64,000 nt of DNA from Psychrobacter sp. JCM 18903. Lineage in GTDB: Bacteria > Pseudomonadota > Gammaproteobacteria > Pseudomonadales > Moraxellaceae. The notes below the pieces were generated by a model. The model ran no database searches and had not been told where the DNA came from. It saw only the letters and a program-made list of their open reading frames with translations. Both the position numbers and the translations under genes were made by a program. This document shows positions 9,359 to 20,978 of the stretch, in pieces (within the stretch, counting starts at the first letter, position 1; each line of letters opens with the position of its first letter). Location: the NCBI RefSeq assembly GCF_000586475.1, contig NZ_BAWJ01000001.1, forward strand, positions 1 to 64,000, in the 5' to 3' direction.

Positions 9359-11697
9359 TTAGAAGTTATAGGTGATACCTGCGTTTAACGAGCGTTCTGG
9401 CATTGGCACTTGTTCAGCCAAATAAGAGGCATGATTATAGGCAAGCTCGTTTAAAATGTTTTCGACTTGAAAAAAAGCGGTGTAATCATGAGCGCTCGAA
9501 CTGTGGTAGACAAGCTTGGCATCAACCATGTTGTAGCTCGGTGTATTGGTTTCAAAATCAGCAATGTGATCTTGCTCAAAACGATGATATCCAGACAGCA
9601 CCAAGTCAAACTGACCAAATTGAGAGGTAATATCACCACCAATACGGGGCGCTACCAATCTTGGCGCGTACTTCCGTGTAAGGCTCGCATCATCTAGCGT
9701 GATGAGTGCAATGTCGGCAAAGCTGCCAATACTAATATTGTTATTGAGATAATAGCGTGATTGAATTTCACTACCATAATGTTTGGCATCGCTTTGGACA
9801 TAATCCACTAAACGGAAACCAGCAGACTCTCCTTCAGTAGCAATATCTTGAGTTTTGGCATAAATATAATTTGTACTGTCGTTATAAAAGACAGAAATAC
9901 TACTATCAAAACGATTGCCATTGTCGTAACGCAGAGTGAGCTCTATGCCATCAGTAGATTCTTCTTCTAATTGCCCATTACCACGCTCCCAAGTATTGGT
10001 TGCAAGATGGGCGCCATTAGAAAACAACTCTTGTGGAGAAGGTAATCTTTCAGAATGACTGATTCTGGCTGACAACTGCGTATTAGGCGTAAGATATTTG
10101 CCACCTTCTAAACTGACAGATGTTCCGGCATGTGTTTTTTCGATGTTATTGTCGTTATCTATTAGATTTTGAAAATCTTGACGACCGCCAAACTCAATAT
10201 ACCAAGGACTTTTGCCTTGTTTTCTTAAAATACTAGACGTATCGAGAGGAGCGTCGTTCGTCGTCTCACCATGATTATGACCAGCATGGGCATCACTTGC
10301 AGATAATGATTGACCTGCAAATTTATCAGCATTCTGTATTTTTGCGCCAAAATAATCTGGCGTGAGTCGTTCAATGAAAAACAAACCGACCTGTGTACGA
10401 TCAGTTTGCGGCAAATAACCTTCTAGCCCAACAGCAGAAAACCGACTGTTTGTGTAATCTAGACCGACCACACCTTTCATAAAACCTAGATTGCCTGTTT
10501 TATACGTGCTATGTGTGGCTTGAGCTTGAGCACTAATGGCTTTGTTTTCAAAAGTTGTTCCCACCGCACCTTCATCTATTTCATCGTGACGGTAGTCTGT
10601 ATAGCTGAGTTTCGTATTGATGCTATCGACGCCTATCATGGGTAATTTTCGCTCTGCATGGAGCTGATAGACGTTTGACGTCATATCGACATAGGGCGCT
10701 TCACCATGATCGTGGTCATGTTCGTGATCCGCCTCACAGCTCAGTTGGTTGGTCAGTACGCTATCAGGTGAGCATTCATTATGCACATGAAAGGGCAAGC
10801 CATATTCTGAAGACAGGCGCTGATATGATGCACCGATATAGCCATATCAGTCACATAAGACAAGCCGATGCTACCGTTATCTTGCGTGTACCAACTGTTG
10901 GCAATCTCATCGGTATCTAAGTGTGGCACTTGGATATTGCCTTTATCCGTCTTTTGGTAATACCCACTCCATAGCCAGTTTTCACCGATACTGCCATTGA
11001 GTTCTGCATAACCCAAATAACCGTCTGTGGCTTGTTGACCAATCAATGCCACTTTTCCGCTGATGTTTTTTTTAGGCTGTTCTTTAGGAATAGTGTCATT
11101 AATAATATTGACCACACCGCCGATAGCACCGCCGCCATACATCAATGCTGACGTGCCTTTGATTACTTCAACTTGTTTGGCACCTAGTACAGGTACCGCC
11201 ACTTGATGGTCTGGTGAGATTTGTGACGCATCTTGTACGCTCAAACCATTTTGCATGACTTGGACACGCGGTGCGCTTTGCCCTCGAATAATGGGTCGGC
11301 TCGCACCTTGCCCAAAACTATCAGTAGACACGCCCACTTCATTTGCTAGTGCATCACCAAGCGTACTGCTTGTCTGAGTAGTGAGCGCATCGCCAGTAAC
11401 AATACTGGTTGCGGTTGCCATTTCATTCGCTTGTGGCAATAACGGGTTAGACGTCACCACTATGGTGTCTAGAGTTACCGAAGGGTGGGTCATATCAGGA
11501 GAGTTTAGGTTAAAAGATGAGGGTGTCATAGGTTTGATGTCTACTATCGTATCCTGCGCATTGACCGACAAACTTGCCATACCTAAAGCTGTCGTTACTG
11601 AGAATACAGTCGTTACCCGGCGAATACTAAAATTAACTGAAGATACAGAAGTATAATCAGGTTCTCTTAATCTGTTGATATGAAAAATTGGAGACAT
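9359..11697 (-). CDS. znuD: ZnuD-like TonB-dependent outer-membrane zinc receptor, split by one apparent deletion
   Basis: This is a TonB-dependent receptor with plug-domain motifs LGDALANEVGVSTDSFGQGASRP (split here as LGDALANEVGV and SFGQGASRPIIRGQ) and VEVIKGTSALMYGGGAIGGVVN, and a C-terminal YNF. His-rich loops (HEHDHDHGE and HAGHNHGE) are typical of ZnuD, which takes up zinc across the outer membrane. The frame is lost near 10833; restoring a G gives SGASYQRLSSEYGLPFHVHNE and a 779-residue protein. The annotated ATG at 11787 lies upstream of the Zur palindrome and cannot be the start of the controlled message, so I use the ATG at 11697, which leaves a signal sequence ending near SVNAQ. 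Confidence 0.82.
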
Positions 11698-11756
11698 GAG
11701 ATTACCAAAATAAGAAGTTATATAGGGATAAATAACGATAAGAGTAAATATTTTAG

Positions 11757-11777
11757 TTATGTTATAATATAACATAA
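11757..11777. promoter_or_regulatory. Zur-type operator upstream of the zinc receptor
   Basis: TTATGTTATAATATAACATAA is a perfect palindrome apart from its central base. Its core ATGTTATAATATAACAT matches the known gammaproteobacterial Zur consensus (GAAATGTTATANTATAACATTTC). It lies 60 bases before the proposed znuD start, so repression by zinc-loaded Zur is the natural inference. Confidence 0.85.
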
Positions 11778-12443
11778 AGATATACAAACTTTATATTTCA
11801 GTAAGGTGTGCATATTAGCTACGCTTACACAAGGTAACTTCAATATTTGACTTTCTTTGTGAGTGATAAATGTGACAGTCATTCAATGAATGTGTTGGTA
11901 CTGAGATAATAATGAGTATGTCGAAAGTTAGAAAAATGAATGTATTAAGAACTATGGTTCAGGAGAATATCAATCATAAAAAGCCTTATAGATCTCTGGT
12001 CAATGAATTGATACGTCTGAAATATAGAGCACTTTGTAAGCCAGTCTCTGAAGAAATAAGAACGGTAGGCAATAAATCAACAATAGATCGTCTGGACTAA
12101 TGACAGTTTGCAGGAATTCAGCACCAGAGTTTAGGATTTCATATGGCTGAAAGTGTTATATTTTGGAAGTTTAAAACCAACTTTGAGTGATAACTTGAAT
12201 AAAAAATAGCTAGTTTAGCTTTAACGACAGCTGCTAAGAGCAAACGTTATATGAGGGGACAGGCTCTAGAGTAGGTTTGTCTTTATTTACGAATGCTACT
12301 CTATACGTTTGGCACAATTGAATAGAGAGAACGTAGGCAAGTGATACTAGTAATCTAGGTTTTTTGGATAAGCGCAGTGTATTTGTTAAGCAGTCCAATA
12401 TTATTTGAGTGACCTAATCACCTAATAGAATCGGCTCTATTGC
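11778..12443. other. Intergenic stretch with no recognised gene
   Basis: About 670 AT-rich bases lie between the zinc locus and the decayed MerR gene. A 62-codon open frame (11912-12100, plus) lacks a ribosome site and any recognisable motif, so I do not call it. No transposase remnants were recognised. Its lack of structure fits an accessory or eroded region next to the tRNA-Val site. Confidence 0.5.
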
Positions 12444-12854
12444 TTATTTATGCAAGGTGTTACCTTTAATAGCGCCAGTGGCTGCTAGATTCATTAGACG
12501 TCAAAACCTCGGACACTCCAAGTGGCTAGGCGCTGTGTAAGTTGCCGCAAGTTGCAGCCCGTCACGCATAGCGCTTAATTTTTGAATCGTTTCATCCAGT
12601 TCAGAGGCTTTGTTCAGCAACAAATCTCGATCAACATCTAGGGTTTTTTCAGACCCTAATATCCCAGCAATCTCATCCAATGAAAACCCTGCAACACGTC
12701 CTAAAGCAATTCAGGCCAGACGCTCTAATATATCTTCGCTGAAAACTCGGCGGATACCGTGCCGACCAACAGAGCGAATTAGGCATTTTTTCTCATAAAA
12801 TCGTAACGTTGAAGCAGGAACACCAGACTGTTTAGCAACCTGCGAAATATCCAT
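12444..12854 (-). pseudogene. Decayed MerR-family regulator with two in-frame stops
   Basis: Read from ATG at 12854, the frame gives a clear MerR HTH (MDISQVAKQSGVPASTLRFYEKK, positions 12854-12786), then SEDILERLA and a TGA at 12711-12713 (codon 48). It continues in the same frame through GRVAGFSLDEIAGILG and SHLECPRF to a second TGA at 12501-12503 (codon 118), and ends after MNLAATGAIKGNTLHK at 12444. The Gly normally following EKK is Cys here. No shift of frame is needed, so base substitutions rather than indels broke it. It is divergent from the DUF2938 remnant, its probable former target. Confidence 0.8.
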
Positions 12855-12921
12855 AATGCCCTCTGGACTTAAAATTGTATGCAATCATCACATTGATACT
12901 GAAACCAGTAAGAGAGTCATC

Positions 12922-13135
12922 ATGGATAACGTCGTTTTTATAATATTAATCGGTATTGGTGCTACCGCTGTGATGGACTTATGATCATTACTCAGGAAGT
13001 ATGTGTTTAATATTCCACCGAGCAACTGGGGAATGGTGGGGCGTTGGATTGCTTACATGGGTCAAGGGCAGTTCCGTCATGACGCTACTGCAAAATCTAA
13101 TACTATTCATGGTGATCTTTTTATTGGGTGGAGAG
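12922..13135 (+). pseudogene. Truncated DUF2938 membrane protein remnant
   Basis: From ATG at 12922 the frame reads MDNVVFIILIGIGATAVMDL and then TGA (12982-12984), where DUF2938 proteins usually have Trp. The same frame goes on with NIPPSNWGMVGRWIAYMGQGQ and FRHDATA to LFIGW, then leaves the family pattern near 13135 and runs into the tRNA terminator. About 70 of the family's usual ~160 residues remain. DUF2938 genes are commonly paired with a divergent MerR regulator, as here. Both members are broken, so the module is dead. Confidence 0.8.
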
Positions 13136-13150
13136 CCAATATTTTACAGA

Positions 13151-13184
13151 CAAAAAAAGCCCCAATCGTGAGATTGGGGCTTTC
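13151..13184 (-). terminator. Terminator of tRNA-Val
   Basis: The hairpin AGCCCCAATC-GTGA-GATTGGGGCT has a run of seven A on its left, which is a T-run on the minus strand. It lies just after the 3' end of the minus-strand tRNA. Confidence 0.88.
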
Positions 13185-13192
13185 TAAATATT

Positions 13193-13269
<77 letters not shown>

Positions 13270-13578
13270 ATTTAGGTTGAGTATTCTATCAAGTTTTTGA
13301 GATTTTACAAGCTTTATTTCTAATAATTTTTTTTATTAGCATAATAATGATTATCACACTTTATATTAAGTGACTTTTAATATTTTTTTATGTAGTTATA
13401 TTAAATAGTGATTGAAATTGGTTTATTTTTTATTGTCAGTAGAACTACAAACCCTAATAGCTAGGTGATATATAACTGGTATCATCATTCTCAAAATAAA
13501 GTGAGGATTGTGATAATAGTTTCACAGTACTCATAGTTCACAAAAATTATATCAAAATAGAATGTTGAGGAGAGTGAT
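13270..13578. other. AT-rich intergenic stretch with a weak Fur-like site
   Basis: There is no gene. At 13344-13356 ATAATGATTATCA matches the core of the Fur consensus (ATAATGATAATCA) at 12 of 13 bases. It is over 200 bases before the next start codon, so its relevance is doubtful. The promoter of the tRNA (leftward) and of the reductase gene (rightward) must be in this stretch; I see no strong boxes. Confidence 0.35.
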
Positions 13579-14556
13579 ATGGGGCTGTTGGTTGATGGTC
13601 AATGGCAAGACAAATGGTATGACACGGAGGCGAGCGGTGGACGCTTTGAGCGAGAAGATGCCGGCTTTAGAAATTGGGTCACGGTCGATGGCAGCGCAGG
13701 CTCGTCAGGTGTTGGCGGTTTTAAAGCCGAAGCTGATCGCTATCATTTATATATCTCGCTTGCATGTCCTTGGGCACATCGTACCATTATTTACCGTCAG
13801 CTAAAGGGTTTGCAAGACCTGATTTCGCTGTCAGTGGTGCATCCATTTATGGGCGATAAGGGCTGGACGTTTGCAGAGGGCGCAGGCGTGATTGCTGATC
13901 CTATTGTAAATGCGAATTACTTATATGAGATTTATACGGCGGCAAAGCCTGACTATACAGGACGGGTGACGGTACCAGTATTATGGGACAAAAAAACCAA
14001 TACCATTGTCAGTAATGAGTCCTCTGAGATCATTCGTATGTTTAACTCAGCTTTTGATGAGGTTGGGGCGCTAGCAGGTAATTTTTTACCAACCGAGTTA
14101 TTAGCAGAAATCAATGCAGTTAATGAGCTCGTTTATTCTGCGGTTAATAATGGCGTTTATAAAGCAGGATTTTCGACCACACAAGAGGCTTATGAAGAAG
14201 CGGTGACGGAGCTATTCGATGTATTAGAGACGCTAGAGGCACGTTTGACAGACCAGCGTTATTTGCTAGGTAATACGATAACTGAGGCGGACTGGCGCTT
14301 ATTTACCACGCTGGTGCGTTTTGATGCGGTATATGTCGGACACTTTAAATGTAATATTCGCCGCATTGTTGATTATCCCAATCTTTGGGGTTATCTGCGT
14401 GATTTATATCAAGTGTTAGGTATTGCAGAGACGGTGAGCATCGGGCATATTAAGCAGCATTATTATACTAGTCATGCCAATATCAATCCCACGCGTATCA
14501 TTCCTGTTGGTCCAGCGCTTGATTTTAATGAGCCACACGAGCGTACACGTTTATAA
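13579..14556 (+). CDS. Xi-class glutathione transferase (glutathionyl-hydroquinone reductase, YqjG type)
   Basis: This is a 325-residue Xi-class GST. The catalytic motif CPWAHR places the nucleophile at Cys63, the same position as in E. coli YqjG. The C-terminal helical domain includes the family patterns GNTITEADWRLF, FKCNIRRIVDYPNLWGYLRDLYQ and HYYTSH. These cytosolic enzymes remove glutathione from glutathionyl-hydroquinones. GAGGAG lies seven bases before the ATG. It stands alone but fits the quinone-handling theme of the left part of the window. Confidence 0.93.
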   Translation: MGLLVDGQWQDKWYDTEASGGRFEREDAGFRNWVTVDGSAGSSGVGGFKAEADRYHLYISLACPWAHRTIIYRQLKGLQDLISLSVVHPFMGDKGWTFAEGAGVIADPIVNANYLYEIYTAAKPDYTGRVTVPVLWDKKTNTIVSNESSEIIRMFNSAFDEVGALAGNFLPTELLAEINAVNELVYSAVNNGVYKAGFSTTQEAYEEAVTELFDVLETLEARLTDQRYLLGNTITEADWRLFTTLVRFDAVYVGHFKCNIRRIVDYPNLWGYLRDLYQVLGIAETVSIGHIKQHYYTSHANINPTRIIPVGPALDFNEPHERTRL

Positions 14557-14587
14557 TTTTTAGTGAAGTTTTAATATAAGGCAATAA

Positions 14588-14623
14588 AAATCGCGCCAGC
14601 TGCTTGATCACAGTTGGCGCGAT
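14588..14623 (-). terminator. Terminator of hemB
   Basis: The hairpin TCGCGCCAGCTG / CAGTTGGCGCGA has AAAAA on its left side, a T-run when read on the minus strand. It lies 38 bases past the hemB stop. Confidence 0.85.
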
Positions 14624-14660
14624 AGATTGACGGTATAAATAAAAAGCTGCTTAATTTATA

Positions 14661-15677
<1,017 letters not shown>

Positions 15678-15823
15678 TCATTAGATTTTAGTCATTGTTA
15701 TTTATCAGCTTGATTAAATAAGCTGTTTTGAAGCATATGTTTTTTTATATCACGGACATTAATAAGTGGATAAAAGTATGTGTAAGCTAATTTCCCTACT
15801 ATAACTAAAAGCACCTTACAAAA

Positions 15824-15857
15824 GCAAAAAGCCCTACCAAGTCGGTAGCTTTTTGTA
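15824..15857 (-). terminator. Terminator of the RND efflux operon
   Basis: The hairpin AAAAAGCCCTACC / GGTAGCTTTTT lies about 50 bases after the corrected stop of the outer-membrane channel gene; T-rich sequence follows on the minus strand. Confidence 0.75.
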
Positions 15858-15907
15858 CTTATCGACTATCAATGTGAAGGAAATCACCTCACACTATTTA
15901 TGAGTGT

Positions 15908-17718
15908 TTAAGGCTCAACGATCTGCGTGACCGGTACTTGCTCAATGCTGGTTTCGTTATACGTCGTCTGTTTGGTAACGACTCCTATGGCAGCATCTTT
16001 TTTGCCATCATTATTGACATCAACGACAGCGGTTGGCTCAAAAGTGGCCGTTTCCGATGGTTGCGCTTGTTTAATGGCGTTTGCTTCTTGTGCAGAACAA
16101 CTCGCGCTGAGCTAGCCGCATCGATAGCATTTGCCGCTTTTGCTTTATTGCTATTGGCAGGTAGATTCACTAGTTGCACTAAGTTTTTATGCGGTACAGG
16201 AATCGCCGTTGGTACATCCAGATTAGCACCGCCACCCAGCACTTGGTATAGCTCGACTTGGCTCACAATTTTTTGTAGCTCTAAATCCAAAATACCTTGC
16301 TGCGTTGAGAACAATGAACGCTGTGCATCTAGCACATCTAGATAGTTGGCAATACCTGCTTTAAAGCGTGCATCTGCTATCTGGAACGTTTGTTCAAAGT
16401 TATCTTGTAGACGGTATTGTGCTTCGAGCTGCTCACCCAGTGTGGCTCGTGTCGCGAGTACGTCTGACACTTCACGGAATGCGGTTTGGATAGATTTCTC
16501 GTAGCCTGAGAGCGTTTGTTCACGCTCAATTTTAGCCACATCGTAATTGGCGCCTAAGCGACCAGCGTCAAAGATAGGCACGCTAATGCTTGGACCAAAC
16601 GACCAACCGACAGCGCCGCTTTTGAATAAGTCATCTAAACTGCCGCTACTAACCCCAATGCTACTGGCTAAGCTGATAGACGGGAAATAAGACGCGCGTG
16701 CCACTTCGATATTGGCTCCAGCGGCTTTTAGGTTGTATTCTGCTTGCAGTACATCTGGGCGATAACGTAGCAACTCACTTGGTAAGCCTGCACTAAATAT
16801 CTGCTGGCTAGTGATGTTGCTGACTGCTGGTGTTGGAATTAGATTGGTTGGAATCGGTCCACCCACCAAGAACTGTAAGGCGTTACGTGATTTTAAAATG
16901 CTGCTTTGTGCCCGTAGGACAGCAAGTTTGGCATTTTCTAATGACGCACTGGCTTGCAAAGATGGCAGCTTCGGATCAATGCCTGCTTCAAAGCGTTTAT
17001 CAGCGATAAACAGGGACTTTTCACGACTCTCAACCGTGGCTTCTGCCAGCTTTAACTGCGCTAAGCTATAGCTCAAGTTGGCATAGCTCTGAGCGATATT
17101 ACTAATCAAGCTGATTTGGGTCGAATCTTTGGCCGCTGTAGTGGCTAAGAAATTCTGTAGCGCTTGATCTTTTAAGCTAGCAATTTTGCCCCAAAAGTCC
17201 AACTCGTAATTAGCCAAGCCTAGGTTGACGTTATAGCTACTATTGGGATTTTTGTCGGTTCTATTTTGTGCTTGACGTGTGTATCCACCATTACCATTAA
17301 TCGCTGGTAGATCATTAAGATCGGTAATTTGATACTGTGCGCGTGCTTTCTCGATTGCTAAACGAGCACTTTCAAAATCTTTGTTGTTCTCTAGCCCTAA
17401 AGCAATCAAGCCCTTTAAACGCTCGTCACTATAAAAATTCTGCCAGCGTTGACCCGCAATACTTGCTTGATCAGCGCTACTAACTGTTTCTTTATCGAAT
17501 GCCCCATAAGTTTGTTCGATAGGGATATTTGGCTCAGCAAGCACAGGGCGCATATCTGCTTTTGGAATCGTGTTACAAGCAGCCATGCTCATCGCTAAAA
17601 CGGTCAAGCCCATTAGGCGACCAGCATTTCTGCGCATATATGAGCACGCTGGTTGCGCAGTGATAGCAATGTTTGCTACCGCTGCTGAGTTGGTGTTATA
17701 TATTTTCTGAACACTCAT
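15908..17718 (-). CDS. OprM/NodT-type outer-membrane efflux lipoprotein, frameshift near C-terminus
   Basis: This is the outer-membrane channel of a tripartite RND pump. The lipobox MAAC is at residue ~48. Two OEP repeats include [26 protein letters not shown] (split as [12 protein letters not shown]) and [19 protein letters not shown]. The start ATG overlaps the stop of the pump gene (ATGA), implying coupled translation. The uncorrected frame stops at 15985; restoring one base near 16100 opens a frame to TAA at 15908-15910. This gives a 603-residue protein whose tail contains [11 protein letters not shown], a calcium-loop-like sequence. That tail is an inference from the frame correction. 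Confidence 0.85.
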
Positions 17719-20700
17719 TGTGTATTGTCTCCAAAGCTTGCAGGCTGATAATTCTCAGAAGGCGTTGGGTTTTGCGGGTCAGGCGTACTATTATCATCAT
17801 CTTTATCGTTTGGTTTATTGTTCTCGTATTTGTACGGGAACATACTACGTACCCAAATATAAAACATGGGAATAAAGAAGATACCTAACAATGTCGCGGT
17901 CACGACGCCACCTAGTACACTGGTACCGATGGCATTTTGACTGCCTGAACCAGGACCTGTGGCGATAAATAATGGCACAACACCCAGTCCAAAGGCAAGC
18001 GAGGTCATGATAATCGGGCGCAAACGTTGACGCGCGGCTGTCATGACGGCTTCTCTCAGACTATAGCCTTCCTCTTGGTGCTCTTTTGCAAACTCAATGA
18101 TCAAGATAGCATTTTTAGCGGATAGACCAACGACTGTGAGTAGACCTACCTGCAAATAAATATCGTTATTAAAGCCACGTAGCCAAGTAAAGATGACTGC
18201 ACCTAATACCCCAAGTGGAATGACCAATAGCACAGAGAAGGGGATAGACCAGCTTTCATACAAGGCTGCTAGACATAAGAATACCACCAAGATTGAGAGC
18301 GCGTATAGCATCGGCGCTTGTGCACCTGACTTTTGCTCTTCAAGTGACATACCCGTCCACTCATAGCCCACACCTTCAGGCAGATTCTCCATCATTGCTT
18401 CCATAGAACTCATCGCTTCACCCGTACTTAGACCGGGTGCAGCACTACCTTGAATATTCATCGATGGTAAGCTGTTATAACGGGTCAGACGCGGTGAGCC
18501 AGATTGCCATTCGCTGCTAGAGAACGCATCAAATGAAATCATTTCACCTACATCGTTGCGTACATACCATTTGGCAATATCTTCAGGATTAGTACGGCTG
18601 CTTGGTTCACCTTGAACAAAGACGCGTTTAATACGCCCGCGATCGACGAAGTCATTAATATAACTTGAGCCCCAAGCGGTAGAAATAACGCTATTAATAC
18701 TAGCAAGTGATAAGCCATAAGCAGCGGCCTGCTCTTGATTAATATTCACTTTTAACTGCGGTGCATCTTCTTGACCATTTGGACGAACGCCTGCGACTTT
18801 GTCGTTTTGCGCAGCCATGCCAAGCAGCATATTACGTGCTTCGAGTAGACCCTCATGTCCAAGGTTACCGGTGTCTTGAATCATTAAGTCAAAACCACTG
18901 GCGTTACCAAGTTCGGTAATGGCTGGCGGTACAATCGCAAATACTTGTGCTTCATTTAGTTGGGTAAAGAAGTAACCCATGGCGCGATCAGCGACAGCCT
19001 GTGCAGTGTTTTCTTCACCGGGACGATCAGCCCAATCCGATAAACGTACAAAGGCCAGTCCCATATTCTGCCCTTGTCCTGCAAAACTGAAACCTGCGAT
19101 CGTAAAGACTGAAGCGATATTATCGCCTTCTTGGGTACTGTAATAATCACTGACTTTATCGAGCACTTCTTGCGTTTCATCAAGCGTCGCACCAGCAGGT
19201 AACTGAACCAAGGTAAACATAATACCTTGATCTTCTTCTGGTAAGAACGAGCCGGGAATACGTAAGAATACCACTGCCATAATACCGATAATGGCAGCAT
19301 AAAGAATTAAGTATAGCCACTTCAAGCGGAAACTTTTGCCAACTAAATTCTCGTAACTACGACTGACTTTATAAAACGAGCGGTTAAACCAACCAAAGAA
19401 GCCTTTTTGCTCTTCTGTATTGCCTTTATCATGGCTCTTGCTACGCTTGAGTAAGGTCACACAAAGGGCAGGGGTAAAGATAAGCGCTACTAAGGCTGAT
19501 AGCACCATACTGGTAATCAAGGTGATAGAGAACTGACGATAAATCACACCTGTTGAGCCACCGAAGAATGCCATCGGTACGAATACGCAGATAGAATCAG
19601 CGCAATACCAATAACGATTTTACTAATCTCGCCCATCGATTGTACGGTAGCATCCTTAATAGAGATATCAGGATCTTCTTCCAAGATACGCTCGACGTTT
19701 TCGACAACGACGATCGCATCATCGACCAACAGACCGATGGATAGTACCATGGCAAACATGGTCAAGACGTTAATACTAAAACCAGCGATGTAAAGTACAG
19801 CGAAGGTGCCAAGTAGTACGACAGGTACGGCAAGAGTAGGAATGATGGTCGCACGCCAGTTCTGTAAGAAAACGAACATGACGATAAATACGAGAACAAT
19901 TGCCTCAAGCAGTGTCATAACCACTTGTTCGATAGACAAGCGCACAAATGGTGTGGTGTCATAAGGGATAACGGATGTTAGACCTGCTGGGAAGTTTGCT
20001 TCCAGCTCTGCCATACGAGCGCCAACGGCTTCACGAGTTTCCAGTGCGTTTGCACCACCCGCCAATGAAATACCAAGACCAGCTGCTTCTTTGCCGTTGT
20101 ATAGCGACACTACGCCGTAGTCTGCACTACCAATCTCAACCTCTGCCACATCACCTAAACGCACTTTTGCGCCAGCAGTATCGGTTTTTAATAGAATGTT
20201 TTTAAATTCATCAGGCGTTTGTAAATAGCTTTGAACCGTGACAGTCGCATTGATAACCTGTTGACTGGTATCAGCAGGTGCTTGACCTAGCTGACCGGCA
20301 GATACTTGGGCGTTTTGTGCCCGTACTGCCTCAACCACATCCGCTGGTACCATGTTATAGCTACGTAAGCGCGCCGGATCTAACCAAATGCGCATGGCAT
20401 AAGCAGAACCGAAAACTTGTACTTCACCAACACCTTCCACACGGCTTAACTGGTCAACAACGTTTGAGTTGACATAATCGGCGATATCCGCACGATCCAT
20501 ACTGCCATCTTCAGAAATAAAACCTTGCACCATTAAAAAGCTGCTAGAGGATTTATTAACGTTGACGCCTTGACGCTGTACCGACTCGGGTAGTGAGCTC
20601 ATGGCGGCTTGGAGTTTGTTCTGTACCTGTACCTGTGCAGTATCAGAGTCTGTACCATTTTCGAAAGTGAGCGTAATGGATGCAGCACCATTCGAGGAGC

Positions 20701-20944
20701 TCGATGACGACATATACATCAGACCATCAAGACCCTTCATGCGTTGCTCAATAATCTGCACGACTGAATCTTCAACCGTCTGAGCATTAGCACCAGGATA
20801 GCTTGCGCTGACTGAAATCGTCGGTGGTGCAATACGTGGATACTGCTCAATCGGTAAGTTAATGACCGATATCACCCCGATGAGCATGACTAAAATAGCC
20901 ATAACCCATGCAAAAATAGGGCGATTAATAAAAAAACGTGACAT
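17715..20944 (-). CDS. RND multidrug efflux pump, inner-membrane subunit (AcrB/MexB/AdeJ type)
   Basis: This is an HAE1-family RND transporter, a proton-driven trimer that moves drugs from the periplasm to the OprM-type channel. The N-terminus [17 protein letters not shown] is typical. The proton-relay aspartates are in [15 protein letters not shown] and the C-terminal copy has [13 protein letters not shown]. One base is missing near 19586; restoring G gives [12 protein letters not shown] and a 1076-residue protein, the normal size. It is the second gene of the operon, 34 bases after the adaptor gene. Confidence 0.93.
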
Positions 20945-20978
20945 AGTATATTCCTAGTCTTCCTATCTTTGAATGGAA

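Noticed and set aside
11912..12100. 62-codon open frame (MSMSKVRKMN...)
   Set aside because: No ribosome site, no recognisable motif and no conserved neighbour; length is within chance for AT-rich DNA.
12253..12266. AGGGGACAGGCTCT as a second IS1595 end
   Set aside because: It does not match the GGGGCTGTCCT repeat beyond a few bases and no transposase remains nearby.
15938..16345. 135-codon plus-strand open frame over the efflux channel gene
   Set aside because: It lies antisense to a conserved coding frame, which explains its openness.
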